DNA from: Heterodera schachtii
Lineage: Eukaryota > Nematoda > Chromadorea > Rhabditida > Heteroderidae
Length of the DNA stretch: 64,000 bases
Direction: 5' to 3'
Assembly: GCA_023374025.1 (NCBI GenBank)
Contig: SIJG01000044.1
Location: 1,112,815 to 1,176,814 of the forward strand
In this document: piece by piece, positions 21,823-32,474 of the stretch
How the letters are laid out: each line of letters begins with the position of its first letter
Position numbering within the stretch: position 1 is the stretch's first letter
The notes under the pieces: generated by a model
The model's database searches: none
The model's input: the letters and a program-made list of their open reading frames with translations, nothing else
What the model was told of the DNA's origin: nothing
Translations under genes and position numbers: made by a program

Positions 21823-22189
21823 CTTTTACATAATACTACCCTCGAACACTCCGGGACAGGGGAACAACACATCAAAATTCACAGTACGACTCCCCGAGAC
21901 TTTCGAATTGGGCACCAATTGGTCAGTAGCTCTCTCATCAATTATTTACCCCTACTCATTCACTGCTCTCGGTATAAATGGTCAAGAGTTTATTAAAGTA
22001 TGGGAAAATGACAGCAGGGTCCCCATTCAAGTTAATTTACCTGACATGAATTTTAAAACCGCCGGGGGATTGGGAAATAAAATTAACGAAGCATTCACAC
22101 ATCATTACAAAATCAAAAAACAACGTGGAAAGAGAGAAGCCAAGGCTGAAGAAACCAAATTTAAATGTTTCTTTTTAAAAGGTTGGTAA
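21815..22189 (+). CDS. Polinton F54H12.2-like protein, N-terminal part only
   Basis: It starts MDDFYIILPSNTPGQGNN, overlapping the integrase stop. The first 95 residues have the FYxxLPSN and FTVRLPETFELGTNWSVALS pattern of a conserved Maverick protein, often annotated as transposon-derived protein F54H12.2-like, whose role in the particle is not settled in my memory. After residue about 95 the composition turns lysine-rich and the frame ends at residue 124. The family's proteins are longer, so the element is probably cut at about 22100-22190. Confidence 0.55.
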   Translation: MDDFYIILPSNTPGQGNNTSKFTVRLPETFELGTNWSVALSSIIYPYSFTALGINGQEFIKVWENDSRVPIQVNLPDMNFKTAGGLGNKINEAFTHHYKIKKQRGKREAKAEETKFKCFFLKGW

Positions 22190-22597
22190 GCAAAGGACCT
22201 CACTTTACCAGGATTAAAATAGGCCCAGTATTAATCAAATTGCTCGTCAAAAAACATACCGTTTTTATAATTTCAGTTTTCTCATTTTTGTTATGCTTTC
22301 CCTCATTAGTAATGACTGAATTTTGCGCTTATTTGTTAGGTGAATTTAACGTTCGCCTAAAAATGATGTGTAAAAATTTATGAGAAATAATTATAAAAAT
22401 TATCAAAAATATAATAAATGGGAAAATTTAGAATATAGGTTTTTTTTAATTACATTAAGAAAAAGTGTATATTTTAGATTAAAGATAATGCAAAAAAAAA
22501 AGAAGAAGAATCTATAAAAAGTTAAGGGATTATCGATGATTGAAACATAAAAATCAATTAAATAATTATAATTATGAATTTGTTTAATCATATTTAT
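22190..22597. other. Junction region right of the Polinton
   Basis: An open frame of 72 residues (22165-22383) with hydrophobic stretches is not recognised and has no paralogue here. The rest is AT-rich and leads into a minus-strand SPRY relic. No terminal inverted repeat was found. Confidence 0.4.
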
Positions 22598-22740
22598 TCG
22601 TTATTTGCCAACCCAAACGAAGCCCATTCTTTGTGAAAATGATCTGTCGAGTGGCCGAATTGACGCCAATTCCTACGATATCGCCAACACCGTAGGAATG
22701 AATATTCTGCATTTGTTCCGGAAAATATCGTTCATAGAGT
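22598..22740 (-). pseudogene. SPRY exon relic
   Basis: On the minus strand it reads LYERYFPEQMQNIHSYGVGD, then IVGIGVNSATRQIIFTKNG, then LRLGWQ. This is the 3' half of SPRY exon 4 without its neighbours. A further open stretch upstream (to 22945) is of unknown origin. Confidence 0.65.
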
Positions 22741-23037
22741 CCAGAACCAAAACTAAATATATATCAATCGGCGCCTCTCGATCTGAAATGTAAGAATCCG
22801 AAAAAAGTTCTTGAGCGACCAATCCCTGAAGAGTTACAGACCCGGGATTGAAATGGCCAAATACCTTTGGGACTGAACCGTCCAACAGGTAAAAACGCAT
22901 GAATGGCCAGCCAGCAAAACTAGAAACCGGATTTTTCGGTACCAAAAATAAAAATTAAGCATTTAATTCAGCATCAAAAAAATGCTAAATTAAAGACGAA
23001 ATAAGCATGAAAATGGTAAAATAAACATAAAAATGAA

Positions 23038-24118
23038 CAAAGGCGTAAAATTTTGGTGATTTTCAGGCAAAATCTATATTAGTTAACAATAAATCCTTAA
23101 TTTTCTTTTCACACTGACAATTCTAATATTTTTTTAGCAAAAATTGACATTATTAAATCCAAAATTTTGTCAAGGAAAAAATTTGTGGATGAATTTTTAA
23201 GAAAATTTTCAATTTCTTAGGGGTGTAATCAATCATTCTAGAAATATACAATCAGATAGAGTGTAAATATAAGAAAGATATTTTATTATTTAATATTTAT
23301 ACAAATTACATAAATCACTCGAGAAATATACAATAATATAGCGTGAAATATAAAAATGTACATTTTATTATTTAATATTTATACAAACTACATCAATCAT
23401 TCAAGAAATATACAATAATATAGCGTGAAATATAAAAATGTGCATTTTATTATTTAATATTTATACAAATTACATAAATCACTCGAGAAATATACAATAA
23501 TATAGCGTGAAATATAAAAATGTACATTTTATTATTTAATATTTATACAAACTACATCAATCATTCAAGAAATATACAATAATATAGCCTGTTTGATAAG
23601 TTTGTATAAAACTTAAATAATAATATGCTCATCATTGTATTTTGCATGCTATAATATTATACAATACTCTATTGATCATGTAGTTTGTATTAAGATTATG
23701 TGTAAGTGCTTTAAAACACAAATTTTCTAAAATAGAAACTGTCGCAATAAAAGGCAAGGCAAAAGTGAATTTTTATCACAATTTTTTAAATTTATTCTAC
23801 AAAAAATAAATTCTAACTTTTTCCAAATTTATATTTTTAGAATTTTTAAATTCTTTCAGCAAAATGAATTTTTGCTCTCGATTCTTTGTATTTTTTATTG
23901 CCATTATTTGGCTTTGCTTCTTTTTTGAATGCTCAAATGGCACTGGCAATTACAAAGTGCCAAAAAACGTTGCCAAATCTTCACCAAACCAAGGCCCTAC
24001 CAGTGACAACAAAGCTAGTGATTCTGTTGGGGTTTGTTAACACATTTATACGCCGAAATTTTGAAATTTTTTATTAGATAGAAAATTCTGCACCAACGTT
24101 TTTTTTTAGGAAATTTGA
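23038..24118 (+). repeat. Segmental duplication, copy 1 (copy 2 at 35618-36560)
   Basis: From AAATTTTGGTGATTTTCAGG through the tandem array, the promoter region and the signal-peptide exon, the two loci are clearly homologous. Copy 2 lacks the hAT-like element found at 24127-24822, and its tandem array is shorter. The duplication therefore carried a SPRYSEC promoter and first exon. Confidence 0.85.
23231..23600 (+). repeat. 82-bp tandem repeat with alternating types
   Basis: Five monomers start at 23231, 23313, 23395, 23477 and 23559, exactly 82 bp apart. They alternate between AATCATTCAAG and AATCACTCGAG types, giving a 164-bp higher-order unit. The array lies about 270 bp upstream of the SPRYSEC start codon. 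The duplicate locus has about two monomers (from 35819). Confidence 0.8.
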
Positions 24119-26122
24119 CTCAAATAAAGGGGGGCGATCTGTCCTGATTTATCACATTTTCCTGATTTGGAGGGTCCAAATCTGATAAAATGAAAATGTC
24201 CTGATTTGTCAGATTTGTCCTGATTTATCATATTTGTCCAGATTTTGAGGTAACGATCAAAATTTGTTCGGACTTCTTAATTAAACTCAATATCACTACT
24301 TTATCAAGAAAATATAAGATTTGAGGCAAAATTTGGTCATTTTTGGACAAAAATCTGTTAGCAAATAAAAATTTTTCGGGCGGCAACTATCAGCGCCACC
24401 GGTTGCGCCCCTATCTATCCCCCAAAATTTTTTGAAAAAACGCGCAGTAAAAAAAAAAGTCATCGCTTGGCTTTTAATTGCAAAAATTGGCCTTTTTGAT
24501 GAAAATCTGTTACAAATCAGAACGAAATTTCAAAAAAATTTACCGGCGCGCCTAACTGCACCGCCGACCCCCACCCCCTCCCCCCCTCGCCAAATTGTTA
24601 AAAATCTGATTTTTTGATCCCGAATGCACTAAATTTTCCTCCACAAAATTATTTAAAAATCGATAATGGGGCGAAAAATAAATATTTGATAAATTTTTGA
24701 TCGACTAAATTGTAAAAATAACGAATTTGAAGCAATTTTGCAAAATGTCCTGATTTTCGCCCCCAAAATCAGATTTTTTGGTCCTGATATCTGGTTTTAA
24801 AAAATTTTCGATCGTACCCCTGCTCAAAAACCACAAAATTTGAAAATAAATTAATCAAAATTGAGTTTAAATAAATTGGCATTTTTTATACTCTTAAAGT
24901 ATTAAAAATAGTTTTCTTACAATTGATATTTTGTGAAAAAATAAACAAAAAGTTTAAAAATACGCTTTTAATCGTTTTTTAAAATTATAAGCTCGTATTT
25001 TATTATATGCAATTATTTTTTTAAGTTTTAAAATTTATTTACAAATTCCTTCAGCCTCTTGAAAATCATTGGGATGTCGAATTTTGTCACAAAGAGCTCA
25101 AAATCACTAACAACAAAGAGCTTAAAATTACTAAGTTGAAGATCGAATGCGATAATCAAAAAATTGGTAAAATTAATTTTAAAAAATTTGAAAACATTTT
25201 CTTCTAAAGGAACGCGTTCCGCCTTCGCAAAATATCCAATTTCGCTGAACAATGATTCAACTGGCATTTTTTATTTTGAAATTAAAAAAACAACGGACAG
25301 GTTAAACTTATCTGGGCTCCCAGATTTGAGGATTTATCCTCATTTTGTGCTTTTTTGATAGGTCAATGAGGATTTTTTTTTGAAGTGAGGATTTGAGGCT
25401 TCTTGTGGCTTTTTTGAGAAACCTTGAGAATTTTTGAGGCTTTTGGAGAAAATCGTCAGAATCTGTTAAATTTTATGATTAATTTTGATAAATTGGCATA
25501 GTGTTTCAATGTCACCAAAACGAAAATTTCTTGATTCTATGAGGCTATTTTGCCTGCCAAATGAGGCTTTTGAAAATAATTTTAATCTGGGGAGCCCTGA
25601 ACATATGACATTTATTAAATCAAATAAATTCTTATTGTTTTCAAATGGATATTCTTTTCTAAATTAAAACTCACTTTTCAGCTACTCATACTTCGGATTC
25701 GCCGACAAAAAAAGGGAAAACCTGGGGAAAAGGCTCTGGCAGCAGGACCACCACACTTCGGCATATATGGGCATTGATTTTTTTATCATTAACGGTTCAA
25801 GGACAGGCAAAGGGCGGAATACAAAAAAAGGAGGTGATGTTGCCGGAATTGGCGTTCATTTGAACACTCGAAAAATTTTCTTCACAAAAAATGGACAACT
25901 TTTGGGTTTATTTTTTTAATTGATTAGCAAGTTATTTTGATTTTCAATTTTGTACATTTAAAAAAAATCTTATTTTTTTTTACAGATTCTCCTAGTTTTT
26001 CGCTTTCTCCTTCTTATACTGTTGCCCAATTGTTTCCGTTCGTTACTTTGACGACGACTGCTGGTGCAGAAGTTGAGTCGAACTTTGGACCTGATTTCAA
26101 ATTCGATTTGGCAACTCTCTGA
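23864..26122 (+). CDS. Secreted SPRY-domain effector-type protein (SPRYSEC/RBP-1 family)
   Basis: Five exons: 23864-24031, 25055-25166, 25210-25300, 25682-25905, 25986-26122. All have GT/AG borders and matching phase, giving 243 aa with no internal stop. Exon 1 encodes a signal peptide (FFVFFIAIIWLCFFFECSNG) and a short linker (SSPNQGPTSDNKASD). The remainder is one SPRY domain with HWDVEF, SAFAKYPISL, GIFYFEIK, YFGFADK, IGVHLNTRKIFFTKNG and SNFGPDFKFDLATL at the end. Signal peptide plus a single SPRY is the hallmark of cyst-nematode SPRYSEC proteins, delivered into plant cells, where some members modulate or trigger immune receptors. TTTCAG lies four bases before ATG, a likely spliced-leader acceptor. 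Two transposons sit in introns 1 and 3 without touching exons. It is the only SPRY gene here with a signal peptide and a complete domain. Confidence 0.85.
24127..24822. mobile_element. hAT-like non-autonomous element in SPRYSEC intron 1
   Basis: Ends AAGGGGGGCGATC and GATCGTACCCCTG are imperfect inverted copies. The 8-bp duplication is CTCAAATA (24119-24126) and CTCAAAAA (24823-24830). The paralogous locus at about 36510-36535 has the uninterrupted empty site GACTCAAAAACCAC. Internal words are TCCTGATTT repeats on both sides. Degraded hairpin-module copies lie at about 24378 and 24543. There is no transposase ORF. Confidence 0.85.
25312..25599. mobile_element. Short TIR element in SPRYSEC intron 3
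   Basis: The left end CTGGGCTCCCAGATT and the right end AATCTGGGGAGCCCTG are inverted copies. The inner flanks repeat the words GAGGATTT and GAGGCTTTT. hAT-like ends (CAGGGCTCCCC) are inferred. An 8-bp target duplication is not obvious. It lacks the hairpin module. Confidence 0.65.
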
Positions 26123-26245
26123 AGACATTCACTAAATGTGATTGATTGATTGGTTGGTTGATCATTTGTTCTTTTTTCTGTTCACTGTTTTCTTTTTTCC
26201 TTTATTTGTGCTTCTTTCATAAATTTGTTGCTTTAACATTTTTTT

Positions 26246-26713
26246 TATTAAAGAGAAGAGATGGAACTAACATTTTTCACTTCCAAAATAATTATTTTTT
26301 GGAATATTTTTTATTTGCGATCCATAGCATTTTGTCTTGCCTCAATATTTTCCAAGAAAATTCGGCTCTATCTTGTGAGGAAGGCCACGAAATTACTGAT
26401 GGTAAAAGTTTGACTGTCATTTATTTGAAGAAGGTATTTTTTAATAAACTAAATAAATAAATTGAATATTTCATTAAAATGTTCTCTCCACGCAGCCTTA
26501 GCTAATTGTAAGCACTCAATTTCACACAACAATAATTCATCCAACATTTTTTATTTTGAAATTAAAGTCAAAAAATTAGAAAGGTAAAAGTATTTTATTT
26601 TTCAAAAAGAATTATTTATTTTATTTTTCAAAAAGAATTATGTTAATTTTGATTAATGTTTTATTTAAATTTCCATATTTCAGTCGTGTTTTGTTCAGAT
26701 TTGCTGATAAACG
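26246..26713 (+). pseudogene. Degraded SPRY gene behind the SPRYSEC gene
   Basis: Pieces in order are a GKSLTVIYLKK segment (exon 2 end), a shifted AALANCKHSI segment and SNIFYFEIKVKKLER followed by GTAAAA (exon 3), and VLFRFADKR (start of exon 4). After that the sequence runs into the hairpin-module repeat at 26760. Frames are broken and exons 1 and 5 are missing. A tandem duplicate in decay. Confidence 0.65.
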
Positions 26714-26759
26714 GTAGAAAAACTCATTGATTTTCTTAAAAAATCGCTAAAAAAATCAA

Positions 26760-27255
26760 CATTTTGACAATTTTTCGACAAAATCTGTTAATAAAATGCA
26801 ATTAAATTTTCTAAATTTTCCCTGGCGGCGCCTATCGGCACCGCCGGACCCCACCCCCTAAGCTCCCAAAAAGTTTTTTGGAAAAATGCACCGCAAAAAA
26901 ATTGTCAAAAACCTGATTTTTAAATCCCGATTATATTGAAACATAGGATTTGTGCCCGATGTTCTAATTTTGAAAATTTTCAGATCACAAAAAAAAGATT
27001 AAATAAATTTAAAAAGACATTATTATTATTAATTAGATATTTTTAGATGCTTCTAAGCAAATAATTAATTTTTTCAAACATTTTTTTGATTTTTAAAATA
27101 AATTTCAAAAAATCCAGGTCCAGGCCTGGATCCAGGTCTCGAGGAGCCTGGATTTTTCCTGGACCTGGATTTTCCTGGATTTTTGTCCAGGAAATCAAGG
27201 TCCAGGTCCAGGCCTTTTTCAAAATGTCGATCTCTAGAAAATGCCATTTCCGGTC
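26760..27255. mobile_element. Element with hairpin module and CCAGGTCC words
   Basis: The hairpin module is at 26821-26848 with its usual flanks (GACAAAATCTGTTAATAAA before, TTTTTTGGAAAAATGCACCGC after). The right part (27110-27215) is packed with CAGGTCCAGGCCTGGAT-type words and ends in ATGTCGATCTC followed by TA. A matching left end was not found. Confidence 0.55.
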
Positions 27256-28161
27256 ACGGCCTTACACCTCCGACCCTCCGAAAGACCGTCCCTGGTCGTT
27301 AAAATTAAAATAAATTCCAAATTTGAATGAAGTCCTCAGACTTTTTTTTATTTTATTTTAAGATGAATTTTCTTTGAGCTGAGCTTAAACTAAATGATGA
27401 ATAATTGAATTATTTATTTAATTATTAAAATGAGAAATGGAAAATGCCGCGCCTCTGCTGGGAACGATATTTCATTTTTATAGGCCTCGAATTCCATTTT
27501 AAGGTAAAAAGTCCAATGAATTTCCATTTTGTTTTGCTGTGTTCATTTTTGCGATTTATTTTATATTTAAAAGAAATCATTTTTAATTTTTAAAGTGCTA
27601 GTCATATATTGCACTCACAAATCAGCTTTTCCATTAGGTAATTTATTGAATAAGCCAATTTTCCAGATAAATAAAGTCACAATTTGGAATTATAAATTTT
27701 TTTTTACAAAAATTACCAATAAAAACTTTAAAGAAGTGTCAGTTTTTTGTGCACTTGATAAAAATCATCTGGGAAAATCCACGCTATATCAACATTTATG
27801 CTGATCAAAAAATCAATTGCGCCACCGTGATCAGATTACTATTTCAGAGTGACCGGGAGTGATCAAAATTTTAGTATCCAAGTGGAGTTGGGTCTGACCT
27901 AGCAATTGTACATTTTTTTAAATGTAAAACGAACCAACCTACAATCCTTTTTGATTTAGAAAAAACACTATAACATGAATACCCATTGCATTGACAAAGG
28001 GGGCCTGGGAAAATTTTTTGACGAATAAAATTTGAATTTTATTTTACATTTTAAAAATTCAAAAAACAAAGTTATTGAAGAAAAGCATAAAAAGAATAAA
28101 TTGATCTGCTTTTTGATTATTTCTTCCTCAAAGAGTTGTTAAATCGAATTTGAAATTGAGC
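27256..28161. other. Intergenic, no gene
   Basis: AT-rich. A short segment at 27800-27850 resembles 7735-7800 (CAATTGCxCCA, GATCAGAT), so both belong to a minor repeat. Nothing else is recognised. Confidence 0.35.
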
Positions 28162-31100
28162 CTAAAAATTCGCCTCAATTTTGTCACCAGTGAAGAGCAA
28201 AGTAACGAATGGATAAAGAGAACCATAAGCAAAAGATGGAGCAACGAACCCGGAGGAAACTGTGAAAAAAAGTTAAGGGATTATGGACGAATTTAAACAC
28301 AAAAACAATTTTAAAAAAAGACTATTAACTATTTATTTTTTAAGATTAACCCAAACGATGTCCATTATTGGTGAAAATGATCTTTCGAGTTGCCAAATTG
28401 AAGCCAATTCCTACGGTATCGCCAACACCATAGGAAAATGGACGTTTCTTTCCTTTCTTTTTCCGTTAATCCGAATCTCGCCAACACTTTTATAGGCATA
28501 AGTGCCATTTTGGATTATCCATTCCAATTCTGTCTTCTGTTTGACGGCGAATCCGAAGATAAGACAACTGAATAATAATAGATTAATAATCAGCAATATT
28601 TAACTTTTTATTATTTTAATAATTTGATATTCACTAGTTAAAAAACTCTTACCGTTTCATATTTTTGATTGAAATTTCGTAGTAAAAAAAATCTGACGAA
28701 ATGTTGTTCAGCAAAATCGGATGTTTAGCAAAGACGGAGCAACACCAATCTTTTGAGGAAAAATATGTAAAAATAAATAATGAAAATATACCAACAACAT
28801 TTCCCTTGCAATGGAATCAGTCAAATTTTTGTTGCCAATGATTTCGAGGTATTTGTGACAAGCTAAGGCATCCCAACTATTTTGTTGGAATTTTAAAAGC
28901 ACCTGAAAATAATTATTTTAAATAGTTTTTTAAAACTTTTAAATTTTTGAATAATTATTTTTATGACTTAGTAAAAAAAATTAAAAATTTATTTTTTACC
29001 GTAAAATTAAATATTTTTCTCTTCCATTCAGTCACCTTTTTCTGTGTCTGCTTCTCCAATACATTGATTTTTTCCAAAATTTTTGACAATTGTTCCGCAG
29101 TTGCTAAAAAATAAAGTTTTAAATTTAAATGTAAATATTTTAAATATAACAGATTTGAATTTCTCCTCACCTTTTGACTGTTCTTTTTGCTGTTCTTCCA
29201 ATTCACTGATTTTTTCCATAAGTTTCTTCTGTGAGATTTGTTCCTCGTCAGCTTTAAATATATATAATTATTTAAAGAAATAAAAATGAATACTTTTTAT
29301 AAATGTATAAATAAATTTAAATATTATTTAAGTTAATTATAAGTAATTAACAACTCACCGTTTGCCTCCTTTTCCCCTTGCTGCTTTTGCCTTTTATGTT
29401 GTCCCTCCAATTCATCGATAATCACTTAAAAATGAAATAAATTCAATTAAACAAAATTGAAATAAAATAATATTCGACCATAGTAATTGTAATATTACGA
29501 TAGGTACAGTAATCGTTGCTCACTCATTTTCCCTTACCCTTTTGCTGTTGGTGTTCCATTTCCATTTTGTCAACCTTCGTCTGCATTGTCATCACAATTT
29601 GTTCCATGACCTTTTTCTCAAGCTCTTCTTGGAATGCCTTCTGCTGAAATTAAACGTATTTTATTGACAAAGGAAATGTGTTTTTTAAAACATTAAAATA
29701 TAATGCCAAAAATTTTTATTTTTATTTTTAAATGATTAATAATTTGACCCCACCGCGTCCAATTTTCTTTCCAATTTCTCCTCCATTTTGTCCATCTTCT
29801 CCTCCATTTCCTTGTGATCATTTTTCAGCTTGCGGTTCTCATCTTCGGCCTTTGAAAAAGAAGATTAACAAAAAAAAAAAAAACAAATGAAAAAATTTAA
29901 AAAAAACTAAAAAAAATTTTCTAAGTAATTAATTTTTGGCAAAAATAAGTCGTGAAGACATGTTTTTTTGGGTTTTTGGGATCCTCGAAGCGACATGGAA
30001 CCATGCTGAGGGTTTTTGCGGTCGCTAACCATGAATATGATTGATTTTGACCCTTTCTTAATCCAGGAACCGACTTTCAACAAATGTCGACGAGTTATAA
30101 CTTTTCATAATATCCGAAACTGTAGAATTGTCATTAGTGCCGAAAGAACACCGCATTTAATTTTTATTATTATTTTAATTTAAGTGTCGGATAGTTCATG
30201 ATCACGAAATTGTTTCGACCAATTCAAAACCACCGACCTGAATTCGTACAAAAAGTCGAAAACACATTTTTTAACAAATTACATAATTAGGTAATACTTC
30301 GGAAATTGGTGTCTATAAAAATTCTTTTTGCACTTTTTTCTAGGGTAAAAAAGCATTTATTACGAATCCAAGCTTGCTATATCATTGCTTTGAATAATTT
30401 GGTTTTTTTTTGAAAGGGTCTGGGTTCAAATCCGCTTGGCTGCGAACTGTTTTTGTTTTATCTTTTATTTGTTTTATTAAATGCATAGAATTCACCTCAT
30501 CAATTTTGGTACAAAACTCCTTCTGCTGCTGTTCATTTCTCAGTTTTGAAAGGTGTTCAGCTGAAAGACAGCAAAATTATTATTAAAATGATACATTTAT
30601 AAAAATTATTTTTTATTTTGAACCTATAATTAGGCCAATTATTAAGCATAATTAATTATTATTTTTCCAATTCCGCACCGATTTCGTGCTCAAATTTGGT
30701 CAATTTTTCACACTGTTCCTTTTGGGAGGTGTTCATTTGATCAAAAAGAGCATTTTGATTTTGTCGGCCTTTCTCCAATTGGCACATTCTTTCCCGAATC
30801 GCTTCGAACTGATCAGCAGGAACTAAAATATTCACAATTCTATCAATAACTATTAAATTATCTTTACAAAATTGACAGTATCCTTACCGTATTTTTCATA
30901 CTCATTCTCCTTCTGTTGTTGTTGTTTTTTCAACTGATTTTCCAATTCGCTGATCCGTTCCGAAAGTGTCTGCTGGACATTTTGCATCTGTGCAAATTGT
31001 TCGACAAAAGCTAAACGATGAGCAAATTTGGAAGGAATGTAAAGTAAACAAATTTACAGTAAGCTAGGTACTTTATTTGTTCGGTTTACTCTTTGCTTTG

Positions 31101-31842
31101 ATATTTCTGCTACCGTATGATTAATTTTCCCTACCGTATTCGCCCTGCTGTTCGTCCTCTTTCCCATTTTGCTTGTTCTGTTTCAGTTGGTCCTGCTCCA
31201 TGTTGGCAATCTTCGCCTTCAACACAATGTTTTCCGTGATTAGTTTCTGTTTCTCCAATTCGGCACGAATTTCTCTCTGAAAAATGCGCCAAAAGGAGTC
31301 ATTTTTAAATATCATAATTTAAGGGTAATTGAGTTCGCAGATCATGAATGCAATCTCAGTTTTCATATCTATAAAAGCAAAATAAATAGATTTTAAAATA
31401 TTGTAGCAAAATATTTAATTTTTAATTGTCGGAATGTTTTTCAACTCTCGCCTACCTTCTGTATCTGCTGATCAATCCGATCTAAAATTTATAAAAAATT
31501 TTATAATTTAATTAGTCTTCCGAAAATTTCCTTGATTTACTGACGAAATTACAATTTGCCATGCATTTGTTACAGTTTTCAGTTCAAAATTAAACCCTTA
31601 CCGTTTCCATGTTGTCCCAAAATGTCGCAATTTACTGACGATGGTTTCATTGCTTGCGGCTCCATTAGTTTCATTTGCACAAATTGGGCCCTCAAAAGAC
31701 GCAATTCGTCGGACGGACTAAAATTTGGAAAAAGTGCTGAAATTTTTTTAAATATCTCATTTTTATTATTTTAATAAAAATTTCTTTATTAACCTTGCTC
31801 AGCTGTTACTTTTGCATTTGTCGAATCATTTGAAATTGACAT
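28162..31842 (-). pseudogene. Coiled-coil SPRY protein gene, probably damaged
   Basis: ATG at 31842 (MSISNDSTNAKVTAEQ, followed by GTTAAT). Many short exons follow, each encoding charged heptad-like sequence: about 31740-31600, 31290-31130, 31010-30895 (SERISELENQLKKQQQQ), 30820-30660, 30560-30500, 29850-29540, 29420-29357, 29256-29163 and 29103-29000. SPRY exons lie at 28905-28795 (NSWDALACHKYLEIIGNKN), 28755-28650 (VFAKHPILL), 28575-28345 and 28275-28162. There is no signal peptide or membrane segment. In exon 4 a frameshift after NGKRKERN separates the two halves, the second reading SYGVGDTVGIG. In the last exon a TAG replaces the Gly codon of NFG, removing about 12 residues. The layout recalls RanBPM/TRIM-like scaffold proteins. 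One frameshift could be a sequence error. Confidence 0.65.
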
Positions 31843-32474
31843 TTTAATTCAAATTTTAAAATAAATCCGCTTTCAAATGATTTTACTGAAAAGAGTTTTT
31901 TGATAATTTATTATAATTAAAGAACTCTGAAAAAGAATTATAAATTTCTTGCGATTTTCTCCTTTGCATTTTGTCAATAAAATGCCATGACAAAATCAAT
32001 CATTCTTTGACCAATGGAAACATTCACAAATTTGAAATTGACTTGCCTAAAGCAAAATTTACGCAGAATTTTTGTACATTCAAAAAATGATTGACATTTA
32101 AAATTAAGAGAAAAATAATTGAATAAAAATGGCAAAATGGGGAAAAAGGCATTAAAAATGTAAAACATGTTTTAGATGCCAAACCCCCAAAATAAATATT
32201 TAGGTTTTTAGGTCGAGGTGTTTTAGTTACTTAAAAATTTTTCTCCGGTTTTGTTTCGGAGAGAAACGCATGAAAAGCATTAGAAAAACGAAGAACCGGA
32301 AGCCGAGATTCTCGCATATCAATCGGTACAATTGTCAAACTTTCTTTTAGGCGATATTCTTTATTTTACCAGTGAAACTCTTTTTGCCTAATCTAACATT
32401 TTTTTTTTTTTTTTGCAAATTTCCTGGTGCGACCTTCGCCTGAGGGAGTTTTGAAAGACGCCGGGATTCGAGCG

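Larger units (their letters stand above)
18254..22189. mobile_element. Truncated Maverick/Polinton element
   Basis: It combines a packaging-type ATPase, a retroviral-type integrase, a pX-like small hydrophobic protein, a conserved hypothetical protein and an F54H12.2-like protein start. This set is diagnostic of Mavericks/Polintons (virus-like DNA transposons, 15-20 kb when whole). PolB, the protease and the double-jelly-roll capsid gene are absent, so only a 4-kb part remains. Frameshifts hit the TBP, zinc-finger, ATPase and integrase genes, while the 19732 and 20097 ORFs are open. Codons and GC content are visibly higher than in the flanks, suggesting recent arrival. Confidence 0.85.

Noticed and set aside
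30421..30445. B-box-like GGTTCAAATCC
   Set aside because: No A box or cloverleaf could be found at a suitable distance on the same strand.
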